From positions 1 through 64,000 of the forward strand of contig VXUA01000014.1 of NCBI GenBank assembly GCA_009837185.1: a stretch of 64,000 bases of DNA. The letters run 5' to 3'. The notes under the pieces are model-generated. The model saw only the letters and a program-made list of their open reading frames with translations. It made no database searches and had not been told where the DNA came from. This stretch comes from Gammaproteobacteria bacterium. Its GTDB lineage: Bacteria > Pseudomonadota > Gammaproteobacteria > Pseudomonadales > Azotimanducaceae. The first letter of the stretch is position 1. The number at the start of each line of letters is the position of its first letter. A program made the position numbers and the translations under genes. Positions 56,115 through 64,000 of this stretch are shown here, piece after piece.

Positions 56115-56723
56115 ATGAGCATACCTGAAATACAAGCGCTAGAAAAACAAATCGGAGAACTTACCACTAAGCTGAAGGAACTTCAAATCGCAAACGAAGC
56201 AGCGTCCGAACCCGTACCGAATTACACGTTTGAAACAGAATTCGGGAACGTAACGCTCAACGACCTGTTCGGTAATAAAGACACACTATTCGTTATTCAT
56301 AACATGGGAGATGGGTGCCGGTACTGCACTATTTGGGCAGACGGTATAAACGGTTTCTTACCCCATCTCGAAACTGCCATGTCAGTTGTTTTGGTATCAA
56401 AGAACGATCCTGACACACAGAGACGATTTGCAAACTCCCGAGGTTGGCGTTTCAATGTCGCATCGCATAGAAACTGCGATTACGCAAAAGATCACACCAC
56501 CTTAGGTGAGTACGGCAATGTCCCGGGAGGGGCGGTGTACGTCCGTAAAGGCGATCAAATTTTCAAGAAAAACGCTTGTATGTTTGGACCCGGTGATGTG
56601 TATTGTGCTATGTGGCACATATTTGCCTTGGCTGGAATTAAAGAAGACAAGTGGACACCACAATTCCGCTATTGGTCTCGTCCCGAAAAGATGGAAGACG
56701 GCGGGCAAGGCGTTATCGACTAG
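56115..56723 (+). CDS. DUF899 thioredoxin-like protein
   Basis: A 202-residue protein from ATG 56115; a TTG 13 codons earlier is possible. An N-terminal helix (MSIPEIQALEKQIGEL) leads into a thioredoxin-like fold with GDGCRYCTIWADG, where the CxxC lies at the usual active-site place. SKNDPDTQRRFANSRGWRF and FMFGPGDVYCAMWHIFAL-type segments fit the DUF899 family. Its role is not established. It converges with tRNA-Pro. Confidence 0.82.
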   Translation: MSIPEIQALEKQIGELTTKLKELQIANEAASEPVPNYTFETEFGNVTLNDLFGNKDTLFVIHNMGDGCRYCTIWADGINGFLPHLETAMSVVLVSKNDPDTQRRFANSRGWRFNVASHRNCDYAKDHTTLGEYGNVPGGAVYVRKGDQIFKKNACMFGPGDVYCAMWHIFALAGIKEDKWTPQFRYWSRPEKMEDGGQGVID

Positions 56724-56748
56724 TTGATACACGCCCTAAGTTTGATGG

Positions 56749-56825
56749 TGGTCGGGACGGCCGGATTTGAACCGGCGACCACATGACCCCCAGTCATGTG
56801 CGCTACCAAACTGCGCCACGTCCCG
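56749..56825 (-). tRNA. tRNA-Pro (GGG anticodon), CCA encoded
   Basis: A 77-nt cloverleaf on the minus strand. The acceptor arm is CGGGACG/CGTCCCG with discriminator A and an encoded CCA. The anticodon arm is CATGA-CTGGGGG-TCATG with anticodon GGG. The T arm is GCCGGTTCAAATCCGGC. It follows the ihfA-merR pair, as in Pseudomonas. Confidence 0.97.
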
Positions 56826-56874
56826 ATGTCTCGACTTAAATATCTACAGAGTATTTGACCCTTCTAAGTAGATA

Positions 56875-57243
56875 TTACTCGAATGAAATTTCCTTCAAGA
56901 TCTGCTTAGCGTCTTGCAAGTCTGTGATCGCAGACTTTATCGTAGACTGCGATTCTTCAGTTAGATCTTTCGTCTCGGGTTCTTTTGTTCGCGTCGCTAA
57001 GTGCTTTTGCGCGCCGCTGATCGTGAACCCTCGTGTGTAGAGCAACTCTTTTAGTTCATGGATAAAGTCAATGTCACTCTTGGTGTAATATCGGCGGCCG
57101 TTTAAACGTGTCAACTTTTGCAGTTGTTCAAATTGTGTCTCCCAGTAACGGAGCACATGTTGTTTTACGTCACATAACGAGCTAACGTCGCCGATCGTGT
57201 AGTAGCGATCTTGAGAGGTCTTACTCGATTCCTGGTCCCGCAT
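56875..57243 (-). CDS. MerR-type regulator downstream of ihfA
   Basis: A 122-residue protein. The winged HTH is RYYTIGDVSSLCDVKQHVLR with YWETQF, followed by RRYYTKSDIDFIHELKELL. A short C-terminal coiled coil (75-120) would dimerise it; no metal-binding cysteines are seen. It overlaps the end of ihfA by 23 bp. This position beside ihfA is common in gammaproteobacteria, but the target is not known. Confidence 0.9.
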   Translation of the reverse strand: MRDQESSKTSQDRYYTIGDVSSLCDVKQHVLRYWETQFEQLQKLTRLNGRRYYTKSDIDFIHELKELLYTRGFTISGAQKHLATRTKEPETKDLTEESQSTIKSAITDLQDAKQILKEISFE

Positions 57244-57538
57244 ACTTCGCGATCCGTTTTGTTAACGTCCGACTTGGTTTGAAGTGAACTTTAGCACTCG
57301 GTTCAATTTTGACCGTCTCGCCAGTTTTGATGTTTCGGCCCAAACGCCCTTTCCACTCACGTACTTCGAACTTCCCGAAACCCTTAAGCTGTACCGAGTC
57401 CCTCGTTTCTAGTCCGTAAGTAATCGCTTCGAAAAAGTCATCCACGATAGAGCTTGCTTCGGTAAAAGGAATACCCAGCTCATCATGTATTCGCTGCGCC
57501 AGCGCTGCTCGAGTTATTACTTCCTTCTTCGCGGTCAA
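57221..57538 (-). CDS. ihfA: integration host factor alpha subunit
   Basis: A 105-residue DNA-bending protein of the HU/IHF family. ALAQRIHDELGIPFTEASSI and VQLKGFGKFEVREWKGRLGR-NIKTGE are characteristic, with the intercalating Pro region KIEPSAKVHFKPS. IhfA and not HupA is indicated by position after pheT. Start is TTG at 57538, 20 bp after the pheT stop. Confidence 0.95.
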   Translation of the reverse strand: MTAKKEVITRAALAQRIHDELGIPFTEASSIVDDFFEAITYGLETRDSVQLKGFGKFEVREWKGRLGRNIKTGETVKIEPSAKVHFKPSRTLTKRIAKYAGPGIE

Positions 57539-57558
57539 TTTAATACCATCGAATTAAT

Positions 57559-59973
57559 CTAGGTTCTTAATTTTGCATGAAATTGAGTCGTAATTTTGTC
57601 CACAACTTCATTCATTAAGTCGTTTACTTCTTCGTCTTGCAGAGTTCTGGATTGATGGCGCAAAGTAATACCAATACCGATACTGTGTTGATTGTCTGCA
57701 AACTGAGAACCTCCGAAGACGTCGAAAACAACAAAATCCCATAGTAGACTGTTCAAAGTATCTCTCACCACAGTTTCAATTTCTCGAATTGTCACCGACT
57801 TGTCTAGAACGAATGCTAAATCTCGCCGGACCGAAGGAAATGGACTAAATTCTGCGAAGCTTGCATATTCCGATCTAAGCAGTAATGTCGCGTCAAGTTC
57901 GAACGCATACACATCCTGTTCAAGCTCAAACTGATGTCTGATGTTCTGTTTTACTCTACCGACTACTCCAACAATTTGATCCTTCACTTTCACGCTTGCG
58001 CTATGGCCAGACTGAAGCCACTTGCAATCGACCGAGTCGAAGTCAACCTTGGTGTAGCACAACAACGACTCTAAATCGGCTTTAATGTCGTAAAAATCGA
58101 TACTCTCTCGACCACTCGCCCAACCCTCTGGATGTCTCGTTCCTACCAACACGCCAGCAACCTTATCTCGTTGATGAAGTTCACCCGATACGTCATACTC
58201 AAAACACTGACCATATTCAAACAGACGAAGGGTGGTTTCCTGACGGGCGGTGTTGTACGCGACTGCAGAAAGGAGACCTGGAATAATCGAACATCTCATA
58301 ACCGATCTATCAACAGATATAGGATTAGCTAATTCAGGTATTTTCTTGTAATTACTGAACATTTCATTCGCGTTCTCGTGAATGAAACTATAGGTCATAG
58401 CCTCGTTATAGCCCAACGCGCTCAAACTTGCTCGAAGTTCGCGAGAGTCTCCCCGAATTCGTTTCGAACCTTGTAGGTGTACTGTAGCTTGTAAAGGCTG
58501 ACTTGGGATGTTGTCGTACCCGTAAATTCGACAAATTTCCTCTACAAAATCTTCAGCAATTTCGATATCGTATCGGTGCGGAGGGGGCGTGATCCACCAA
58601 CCTTTGTCATCTTGTCTGAAGCTGAACTCCAGTCCTTCAAACATCTGGTTCATTTTGTCCGCGTCTAGCGCATATCCGATCCGCTGCTTAGGAAACTCAT
58701 TCGGGAGAAAAATCTCAGGTCGCGGGGGTAGATGACTTTCTGAGACCACACTTACCACCGGACCGAATTGTGGTGCATTGTCCTTTTCTGAAGAACTCGA
58801 AGGTGCCTCAGCCGCCAATCTCCGGCAGGCGCGACGAAGAGCTTGTGATTGTATAGAGAAATCCACGCCTCGTTCAAAACGCAAGGAAGCTTCCGATTGA
58901 ACACCGTACTTTCTTGCTGTTCCCCGCACCGCTTCAGGAGTGAAATAGGCAACTTCTAGCAGAATGTCTTTCGTATCGTCTGTGACCGCACTATCCAGAC
59001 TTCCCATGACTCCTGCGATTGCGACGGGTCGATCTCCACTAGCGATTACCAGTGTTGATGAATCGAGAGTTACATCAGTACCGTCCAGAAGCAGAATTTT
59101 CTCCCCTGCTCGTGCGAACCGCACAACGATCCCATCCTTCACTTTTTCTAGATCAAACGCGTGGGTTGGTTGACCCGTTTCAAGTAGTTCGAAATTTAGA
59201 CAATCAACCACATAGTTCACCGGTCGTAAACCGCAGCAAGTCAAGTCTTTTCGAAGCCGATATAAGTTAGACGTGTCTTGTGGCACGTTCTTTACTACGA
59301 TACCGTGATATATTGGACACGCTTCGGGAGCTTGAACTTCAATTGACACTCGATCGGAGTGCGTCGCTGGTAACGAATCGGAATCATTTGTGAGTGGATT
59401 TTCATAGTCCGTATTGGCAACTAACGCGAGTTCTCGTGCTAATCCCACAACTGAAAAACAGTCTCCGCGATTGGGTGTTAGATCCAAATCCAAAACACTG
59501 TCGTTCCAAAGCAAAGCCTCGCCCGGGCACTCGCCGATTTGACCTTGATTGCTACTCATGCGCCAAACGGTTTCGTGTACTGACGAAATGGCTAGTTCTC
59601 GTCCCGAACACAACATGCCATTGGACTCGACTCCATGAATCTTGGTTTTCTTTATGACTCTTCCATCAGGAAGTTTGGCTCCGTCTTGAGCTAGTACTAC
59701 TCTTTCCTCTAATTTCAACGTCAGGTCCCCGCATACAACTTGGACCGTTTCGTTGCGCTCACTATCGGCAAGAACAGTGCAGACCAACAAATCTTCACGA
59801 TCCGGATGTGCTTCCAATTGTTCTACACGCCCAACAATAACGCCTGAAAAAGGAACTGGTGCTTTGTAGACTGCATCTACTTCAAGTCCGAGAGAATTGA
59901 AATGGTTCACCAACTCCGCATCGTCGCAGTCGTGCTTTATCAGTCGAGTTAGCCAGCTAGTCGTAATCTTCAA
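57559..59973 (-). CDS. pheT: phenylalanyl-tRNA synthetase beta subunit
   Basis: An 804-residue subunit with the expected order: B1/EMAP tRNA-binding domain (GVIVGRVEQLEAHPDREDLLVCTV), B3/B4 editing domain, B5 (PNEFPKQRIGYALD), and a C-terminal ferredoxin-like anticodon-binding domain (FSPFPSVRRDLAFVLDKS). It starts with ATG 9 bp after pheS. Confidence 0.97.
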   Translation of the reverse strand: MKITTSWLTRLIKHDCDDAELVNHFNSLGLEVDAVYKAPVPFSGVIVGRVEQLEAHPDREDLLVCTVLADSERNETVQVVCGDLTLKLEERVVLAQDGAKLPDGRVIKKTKIHGVESNGMLCSGRELAISSVHETVWRMSSNQGQIGECPGEALLWNDSVLDLDLTPNRGDCFSVVGLARELALVANTDYENPLTNDSDSLPATHSDRVSIEVQAPEACPIYHGIVVKNVPQDTSNLYRLRKDLTCCGLRPVNYVVDCLNFELLETGQPTHAFDLEKVKDGIVVRFARAGEKILLLDGTDVTLDSSTLVIASGDRPVAIAGVMGSLDSAVTDDTKDILLEVAYFTPEAVRGTARKYGVQSEASLRFERGVDFSIQSQALRRACRRLAAEAPSSSSEKDNAPQFGPVVSVVSESHLPPRPEIFLPNEFPKQRIGYALDADKMNQMFEGLEFSFRQDDKGWWITPPPHRYDIEIAEDFVEEICRIYGYDNIPSQPLQATVHLQGSKRIRGDSRELRASLSALGYNEAMTYSFIHENANEMFSNYKKIPELANPISVDRSVMRCSIIPGLLSAVAYNTARQETTLRLFEYGQCFEYDVSGELHQRDKVAGVLVGTRHPEGWASGRESIDFYDIKADLESLLCYTKVDFDSVDCKWLQSGHSASVKVKDQIVGVVGRVKQNIRHQFELEQDVYAFELDATLLLRSEYASFAEFSPFPSVRRDLAFVLDKSVTIREIETVVRDTLNSLLWDFVVFDVFGGSQFADNQHSIGIGITLRHQSRTLQDEEVNDLMNEVVDKITTQFHAKLRT

Positions 59974-59982
59974 TTTCTCACC

Positions 59983-61008
<1,026 letters not shown>

Positions 61009-61070
61009 CTACGTCCAGCAATATAGTAAGGACGAAGCGGAAGATGCGCTGCGCGAATCAATCGCAACGA

Positions 61071-61430
61071 TTAGTTTGCGACTGCTTTTTTCGCTAGCGA
61101 AACTAAGTGGGTAAACGACGCAGATTCGTGATATGCGAGATCTGCTAACACCTTCCTATCTAAATTGATATTTGCTTTCTTAAGTCCGTGCATGAACTGC
61201 CCATAGGTCATGCCATTTTCGCGTGCAGCCGCGTTAATGCGGATGATCCACAAAGAACGAAATTGTCTTTTACGTTGTCGTCGATCGCGATAAGCGTATT
61301 GACCAGCTTTGATTACTGCTTGCTTCGCAACTTTGAACGATCTGCTGCGCGCGCCATAGTAGCCACGGGATTGCCGTAAGACTTTCTTGCGTCGAGCTCG
61401 CGACGCTACACTGTTTGTTGCTCTAGTCAC
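61071..61430 (-). CDS. rplT: 50S ribosomal protein L20
   Basis: 119 residues matching L20 closely ([40 protein letters not shown]). L20 organises 23S rRNA and represses its own operon in E. coli. The start is GTG, 15 bp after rpmI. Confidence 0.97.
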   Translation of the reverse strand: MTRATNSVASRARRKKVLRQSRGYYGARSRSFKVAKQAVIKAGQYAYRDRRQRKRQFRSLWIIRINAAARENGMTYGQFMHGLKKANINLDRKVLADLAYHESASFTHLVSLAKKAVAN

Positions 61431-61445
61431 CGATACTCCTCGGGC

Positions 61446-61646
61446 TTATCTCGCGTCGTAAGGAAGTAAATCATCGACCTTAGCGACATCACTCTCTGAA
61501 AGATTCTTAAAACCGCGTAATTGACGTTTACGTTGTTGCGACTTCTTGGAAAGAAGATGATTCTTTCCAGTGCGCTTGTGTTTGTACCCGTTTGCAGTAC
61601 GCCGAAAACGTTTGGCGGCTCCTCGGTGGGTTTTGATCTTTGGCAT
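61446..61646 (-). CDS. rpmI: 50S ribosomal protein L35
   Basis: 66 residues of L35 ([20 protein letters not shown], then [13 protein letters not shown]). Five bases after the infC stop. Confidence 0.97.
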   Translation of the reverse strand: MPKIKTHRGAAKRFRRTANGYKHKRTGKNHLLSKKSQQRKRQLRGFKNLSESDVAKVDDLLPYDAR

Positions 61647-61651
61647 TATTT

Positions 61652-62200
61652 TTATCTTTTCTTTTTCGTACTTACAGGTGCGAACACCATTACAAGTTGA
61701 GTCCCTTCAAACTTCGGTTGTTGCTCAACAGTTGCTTTCTCACTCAAGTCGTCTTGCAACCGCTCCAGAACCTTAAGCCCGATCTCTGGGTGTAAGCTCT
61801 CACGCCCTTTGAATCGTAAACTGACCTTAGCTTTGTCTCCGTCATTCAGAAAACGTTCAATGTTACGTGTCTTTGTTTGGTAGTCTCTATCTCCGGTATT
61901 TACGCGAAACCTTACTTCCTTGATTTGTGTATTTCTCTGCTTTTTCTTGTTTGCAGAGATATATTTCTTTTGCTCAAAGAGATGTTTGCTGTAGTCAAGT
62001 ACCTTTACGACCGGTGGATTTGATTGTGGTGCGATTAACACCAAATCAAGCCCATCTTTTTTCGCTTCTGCTAAGGCTCGTGATCGTGGCACGATACCTA
62101 CTTGCTCACCGTCCTTGTCAATCAAACGCACCTGTGGAGCGTCTATGTCCTCATTAAGAGTCGCACGCTCAAATTTAGAGCCTGCAGGTGTTTTGCTGAT
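61652..62200 (-). CDS. infC: translation initiation factor IF-3, ATC start
   Basis: The protein is 182 residues from an ATC codon at 62200, five bases after AGGAG. The conserved N-domain ([20 protein letters not shown], then [16 protein letters not shown]) begins there, while a TAA lies six codons upstream and no ATG, GTG or TTG exists before it. The next conventional start (GTG 62131) would delete part of the N-domain. A non-canonical AUU/AUC/AUA start is a known autoregulation device of infC because IF-3 rejects it. The C-domain includes [10 protein letters not shown] and the Lys-rich end. thrS, which often precedes infC, is absent. Confidence 0.95.
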   Translation of the reverse strand: MSKTPAGSKFERATLNEDIDAPQVRLIDKDGEQVGIVPRSRALAEAKKDGLDLVLIAPQSNPPVVKVLDYSKHLFEQKKYISANKKKQRNTQIKEVRFRVNTGDRDYQTKTRNIERFLNDGDKAKVSLRFKGRESLHPEIGLKVLERLQDDLSEKATVEQQPKFEGTQLVMVFAPVSTKKKR

Positions 62201-62566
62201 GTGTTCTCCTCGCGGGCGTTAGCTCAATTTGTACTTGGTCTCTTTTGGATCGATACAGTCTCTCGGCTTTGGCTCAAACTCAAGGGTGAAAGGTTTTGTA
62301 GCATAAAAACTCCAGTTGTGATCGTTCCAAACAAACGATAAATTTTACCGCATGTTTACGGGTGTGCAAGTTAATTGCACGAAAATTGTCTTACTGTGCA
62401 AAACGAATTACTGCGACGCAGATTCTTCCATCCTAGCTGGATGAAGTTTTGAACGTCTCGCAATATCCAAATAAAGTCGTAGTTCCGGTCTCTCTTGAGC
62501 AGACACACTAGATTTGTTCGACTTGCTCGTAAAGTAGCCTGGCGACTGTCGAATCTGTGGTGCACG
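62201..62566. other. promoter region upstream of infC
   Basis: 366 bp between the restriction locus and infC, with no credible gene; short frames here have no motif. ATCGTTCCAAACAAACGAT around 62321-62339 contains an imperfect inverted repeat (ATCGTT/AACGAT). Confidence 0.4.
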
Positions 62567-63345
62567 TTATCGATGATCGAACAACTCTTGAAGTTTTGGT
62601 CTCACCTTCGATCCAGCCCGTTCAAATATTGCTACAAGTTCTTCAAACGCATCAGCACCAGCTACGAAATTCCAAAACTCTTCACCCACCAGTAGTTGCC
62701 CCCCATCAATATCAAAAATCTTGTCGATATCAAATCTCAGGTAAGGTTCAGGATGGTAAGGGTTATACGGCATCGCGTTCGCCATTCTTGAACTGCTCCT
62801 GCCGGTGCGACCATGGGTTCGTACCATTACGGTGGATAACGAACTGGAATTTGCCGCTTGTAATCGAGAATACCACTCTTATTCGGTTTGACTGTCTTTA
62901 AGTCTATTAAGTACAAGTCTCGACCACGACGTAGGAACAGGTCTACCATAACGGTGTTACGTTCAATACTGTCGGACAAGGACATGGTCGAGTTCCGAAG
63001 AACTTTGTACTCATCGACTGCACTCGGGTCGACTCGTTTATTCCTCAAGTCGCCTATCATGTTTGAGACCTTATCACTCGCGCGTTTAGACAACGTCTTG
63101 TTCAGTTTAAATTGCGAGATCACTTCATCAAAATTGTCTCGCGCGACTAAACATGCAACCTTCTCAAACACCGACATTCCAAATGTGGTAAGAATACTTC
63201 GAACAATTTGATGAGTTAACAGTGTTCCTGTGCCCAGTAGCGGTGTGTAAAACGGTTTGTACGAAACTTTGGTCTGATCTAAACTCCTGATTTTGGACTC
63301 GATAACTTGACAAAGAAGTTCCTCTATCTCACGAGCCGGAAGCAC
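62567..63345 (-). pseudogene. TdeIII-like type II restriction endonuclease, frameshifted
   Basis: The first frame (63345-62827) has PFYTPLLGTGTLLTHQIVRS, FGMSVFEKVACLVA and the PD-(D/E)XK core VDLFLRRGRDLYLIDLKT followed by KPNKSGILDYKRQ. It stops at IPVRYPP. Family members continue through an AIPYNPY.PEPY block and a VGEEFW...EELVAIF tail; both exist in another frame (62827-62567: MPYNPYHPEPY, LLVGEEFWNFVAGADAFEEL). About 24 codons separate the halves, so one or two indels broke the gene, unless the assembly is wrong. It starts inside the end of the methyltransferase. Confidence 0.7.
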
Positions 63346-64000
63346 ACGTACTCCCTCTTAAGTGAAATATTGATTCCAAGTACTTACCTTTTATGCCCTC
63401 TGCTCGATTCAAAACCGGTCGTTTAAATTCGTTCACGAGTGAATAACCCGCTTTCTCGGCAATTTTGGGATACAGACCGAATCGGTCGTTCGCCACAATG
63501 AAGACATTAAAGTCTTCAGCTAAGTAAGGTTTAACGTTCTTAAACACTTCTGCAATCTCGTCCACGTACTGTTCTCTAGCTTCTTTTCGCTGACCGTTGG
63601 ACAATGACCCTATCTCGAATTCATCCCTTCTTGGGAGTTCAAGAATCTCATATGCATAAGCGTGTTGATCATGGTAGTCGATAAGACCGACGTAAGGTGG
63701 CGAAGTGAAAATTCCTTGAAATTTTTGCTCCGATATTTTTTTTGTGAATTGTTTATTGCTTAGTCTGTTGAGGAAATCTAAATTCTTGGAGTCACCCACT
63801 ACACATTCTTGAAATGTATCCGTTCGAAGTGATTTGAACTCAACCAATCTCCGAGCAGTGTCTTCAAGATATCGTTTCCACCAGCCGTGCAACGTTATCT
63901 TTGGTGTGCAAATCTTATAGTGTTTTGAGCAGTAGTACGGTCTTTGAATCGGTTGAATTAGAGTGGCAAGGTCATAGTGCTTTGTGGCTCGAACCGATCT
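63329..64000 (-). CDS. DNA methyltransferase of a type II R-M system, partial
   Basis: At least 223 residues are visible and the frame is open to the window edge, so the N-terminus is missing. HYDLATLIQPIQRPYYC is followed by the amino-methyltransferase catalytic motif IV TSPPY (in FTSPPYVGLIDYHDQHAY), which makes N4-cytosine or N6-adenine methylation likely. RREEF-like and NDRFGLYPKIAEKAGY segments complete the domain. It overlaps the endonuclease by 17 bp, as in paired R-M genes. It presumably protects the endonuclease site. Confidence 0.82.
   Translation of the reverse strand, partial: RSVRATKHYDLATLIQPIQRPYYCSKHYKICTPKITLHGWWKRYLEDTARRLVEFKSLRTDTFQECVVGDSKNLDFLNRLSNKQFTKKISEQKFQGIFTSPPYVGLIDYHDQHAYAYEILELPRRDEFEIGSLSNGQRKEAREQYVDEIAEVFKNVKPYLAEDFNVFIVANDRFGLYPKIAEKAGYSLVNEFKRPVLNRAEGIKGKYLESIFHLRGSTCASGS

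Noticed and set aside
62371-62565. 64-codon minus-strand frame upstream of infC
   Set aside because: No motif; thrS, the usual neighbour, is clearly not here in any frame.

Overview
The window reads as the chromosome of a gammaproteobacterium of moderate GC content. The right-hand block infC-rpmI-rplT-pheS-pheT-ihfA-merR-like-tRNA-Pro is the arrangement seen in many gammaproteobacteria such as Pseudomonas. Dense overlapping operons, frequent TTG/GTG starts and three IS remnants also fit a bacterial chromosome. Eukaryotic-looking sterol genes, ankyrin-repeat proteins and several defence genes suggest a marine or host-associated lifestyle, but that is inference.

Layout. (1) 0-12.5 kb: a sterol biosynthesis locus. 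A tight minus-strand operon runs sdmB (C-4 demethylation dehydrogenase), sdmA (Rieske oxygenase), a C-14 sterol reductase, CYP51, and a single reading frame fusing a squalene-epoxidase-like monooxygenase to an oxidosqualene cyclase. The cyclase stops just before the window edge, apparently by frameshift. Divergent from it are an alpha/beta hydrolase and a strikingly eukaryote-like sterol C-24 methyltransferase. Facing these is a GPP34 (GOLPH3-like)-cytochrome P450 fusion. Together they predict epoxidation and cyclisation of squalene, C-14 and C-4 demethylation, C-14 reduction and side-chain methylation. (2) 12.6-14.9 kb: an insertion-sequence graveyard (IS3-type orfA with a stop, IS30 C-terminus, another transposase-type HTH). 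(3) 14.9-20.9 kb: a CusCBA-type heavy-metal RND efflux operon. (4) 21-28.4 kb: two tandem exported ankyrin proteins, a DUF4143 ATPase, an exported unknown protein and a gamma-glutamyltransferase-like enzyme. (5) 28.5-33.1 kb: McrBC with an EVE-type reader domain, then a Fic protein behind a three-site palindromic operator array with exact 34-bp spacing. (6) 33.4-39.5 kb: a tandem duplication of an exported M16 peptidase including upstream region and terminator; one copy is frameshifted. (7) 39.7-46 kb: NAD-dependent molybdenum formate dehydrogenase with fdhD and mobA. (8) 46.2-51.5 kb: a signalling module with a periplasmic binding protein, sensor kinase, receiver-PP2C phosphatase, RsbW-like kinase and STAS antagonist. 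(9) 51.6-54.9 kb: the ATP-grasp/alpha-E/transglutaminase triad. (10) 56-62.2 kb: a DUF899 protein, tRNA-Pro and the translation operon. (11) 62.6-64 kb: a TdeIII-like restriction endonuclease, frameshifted, and its DNA methyltransferase running off the edge.

A cross-cutting observation is the use of AUU/AUC start codons. infC begins with ATC, as expected for an IF3-autoregulated gene. The STAS gene and the ATP-grasp gene can only encode their conserved N-termini if they start at ATT and ATC, each behind a good Shine-Dalgarno sequence. The GPP34-P450 gene probably starts at ATT as well.
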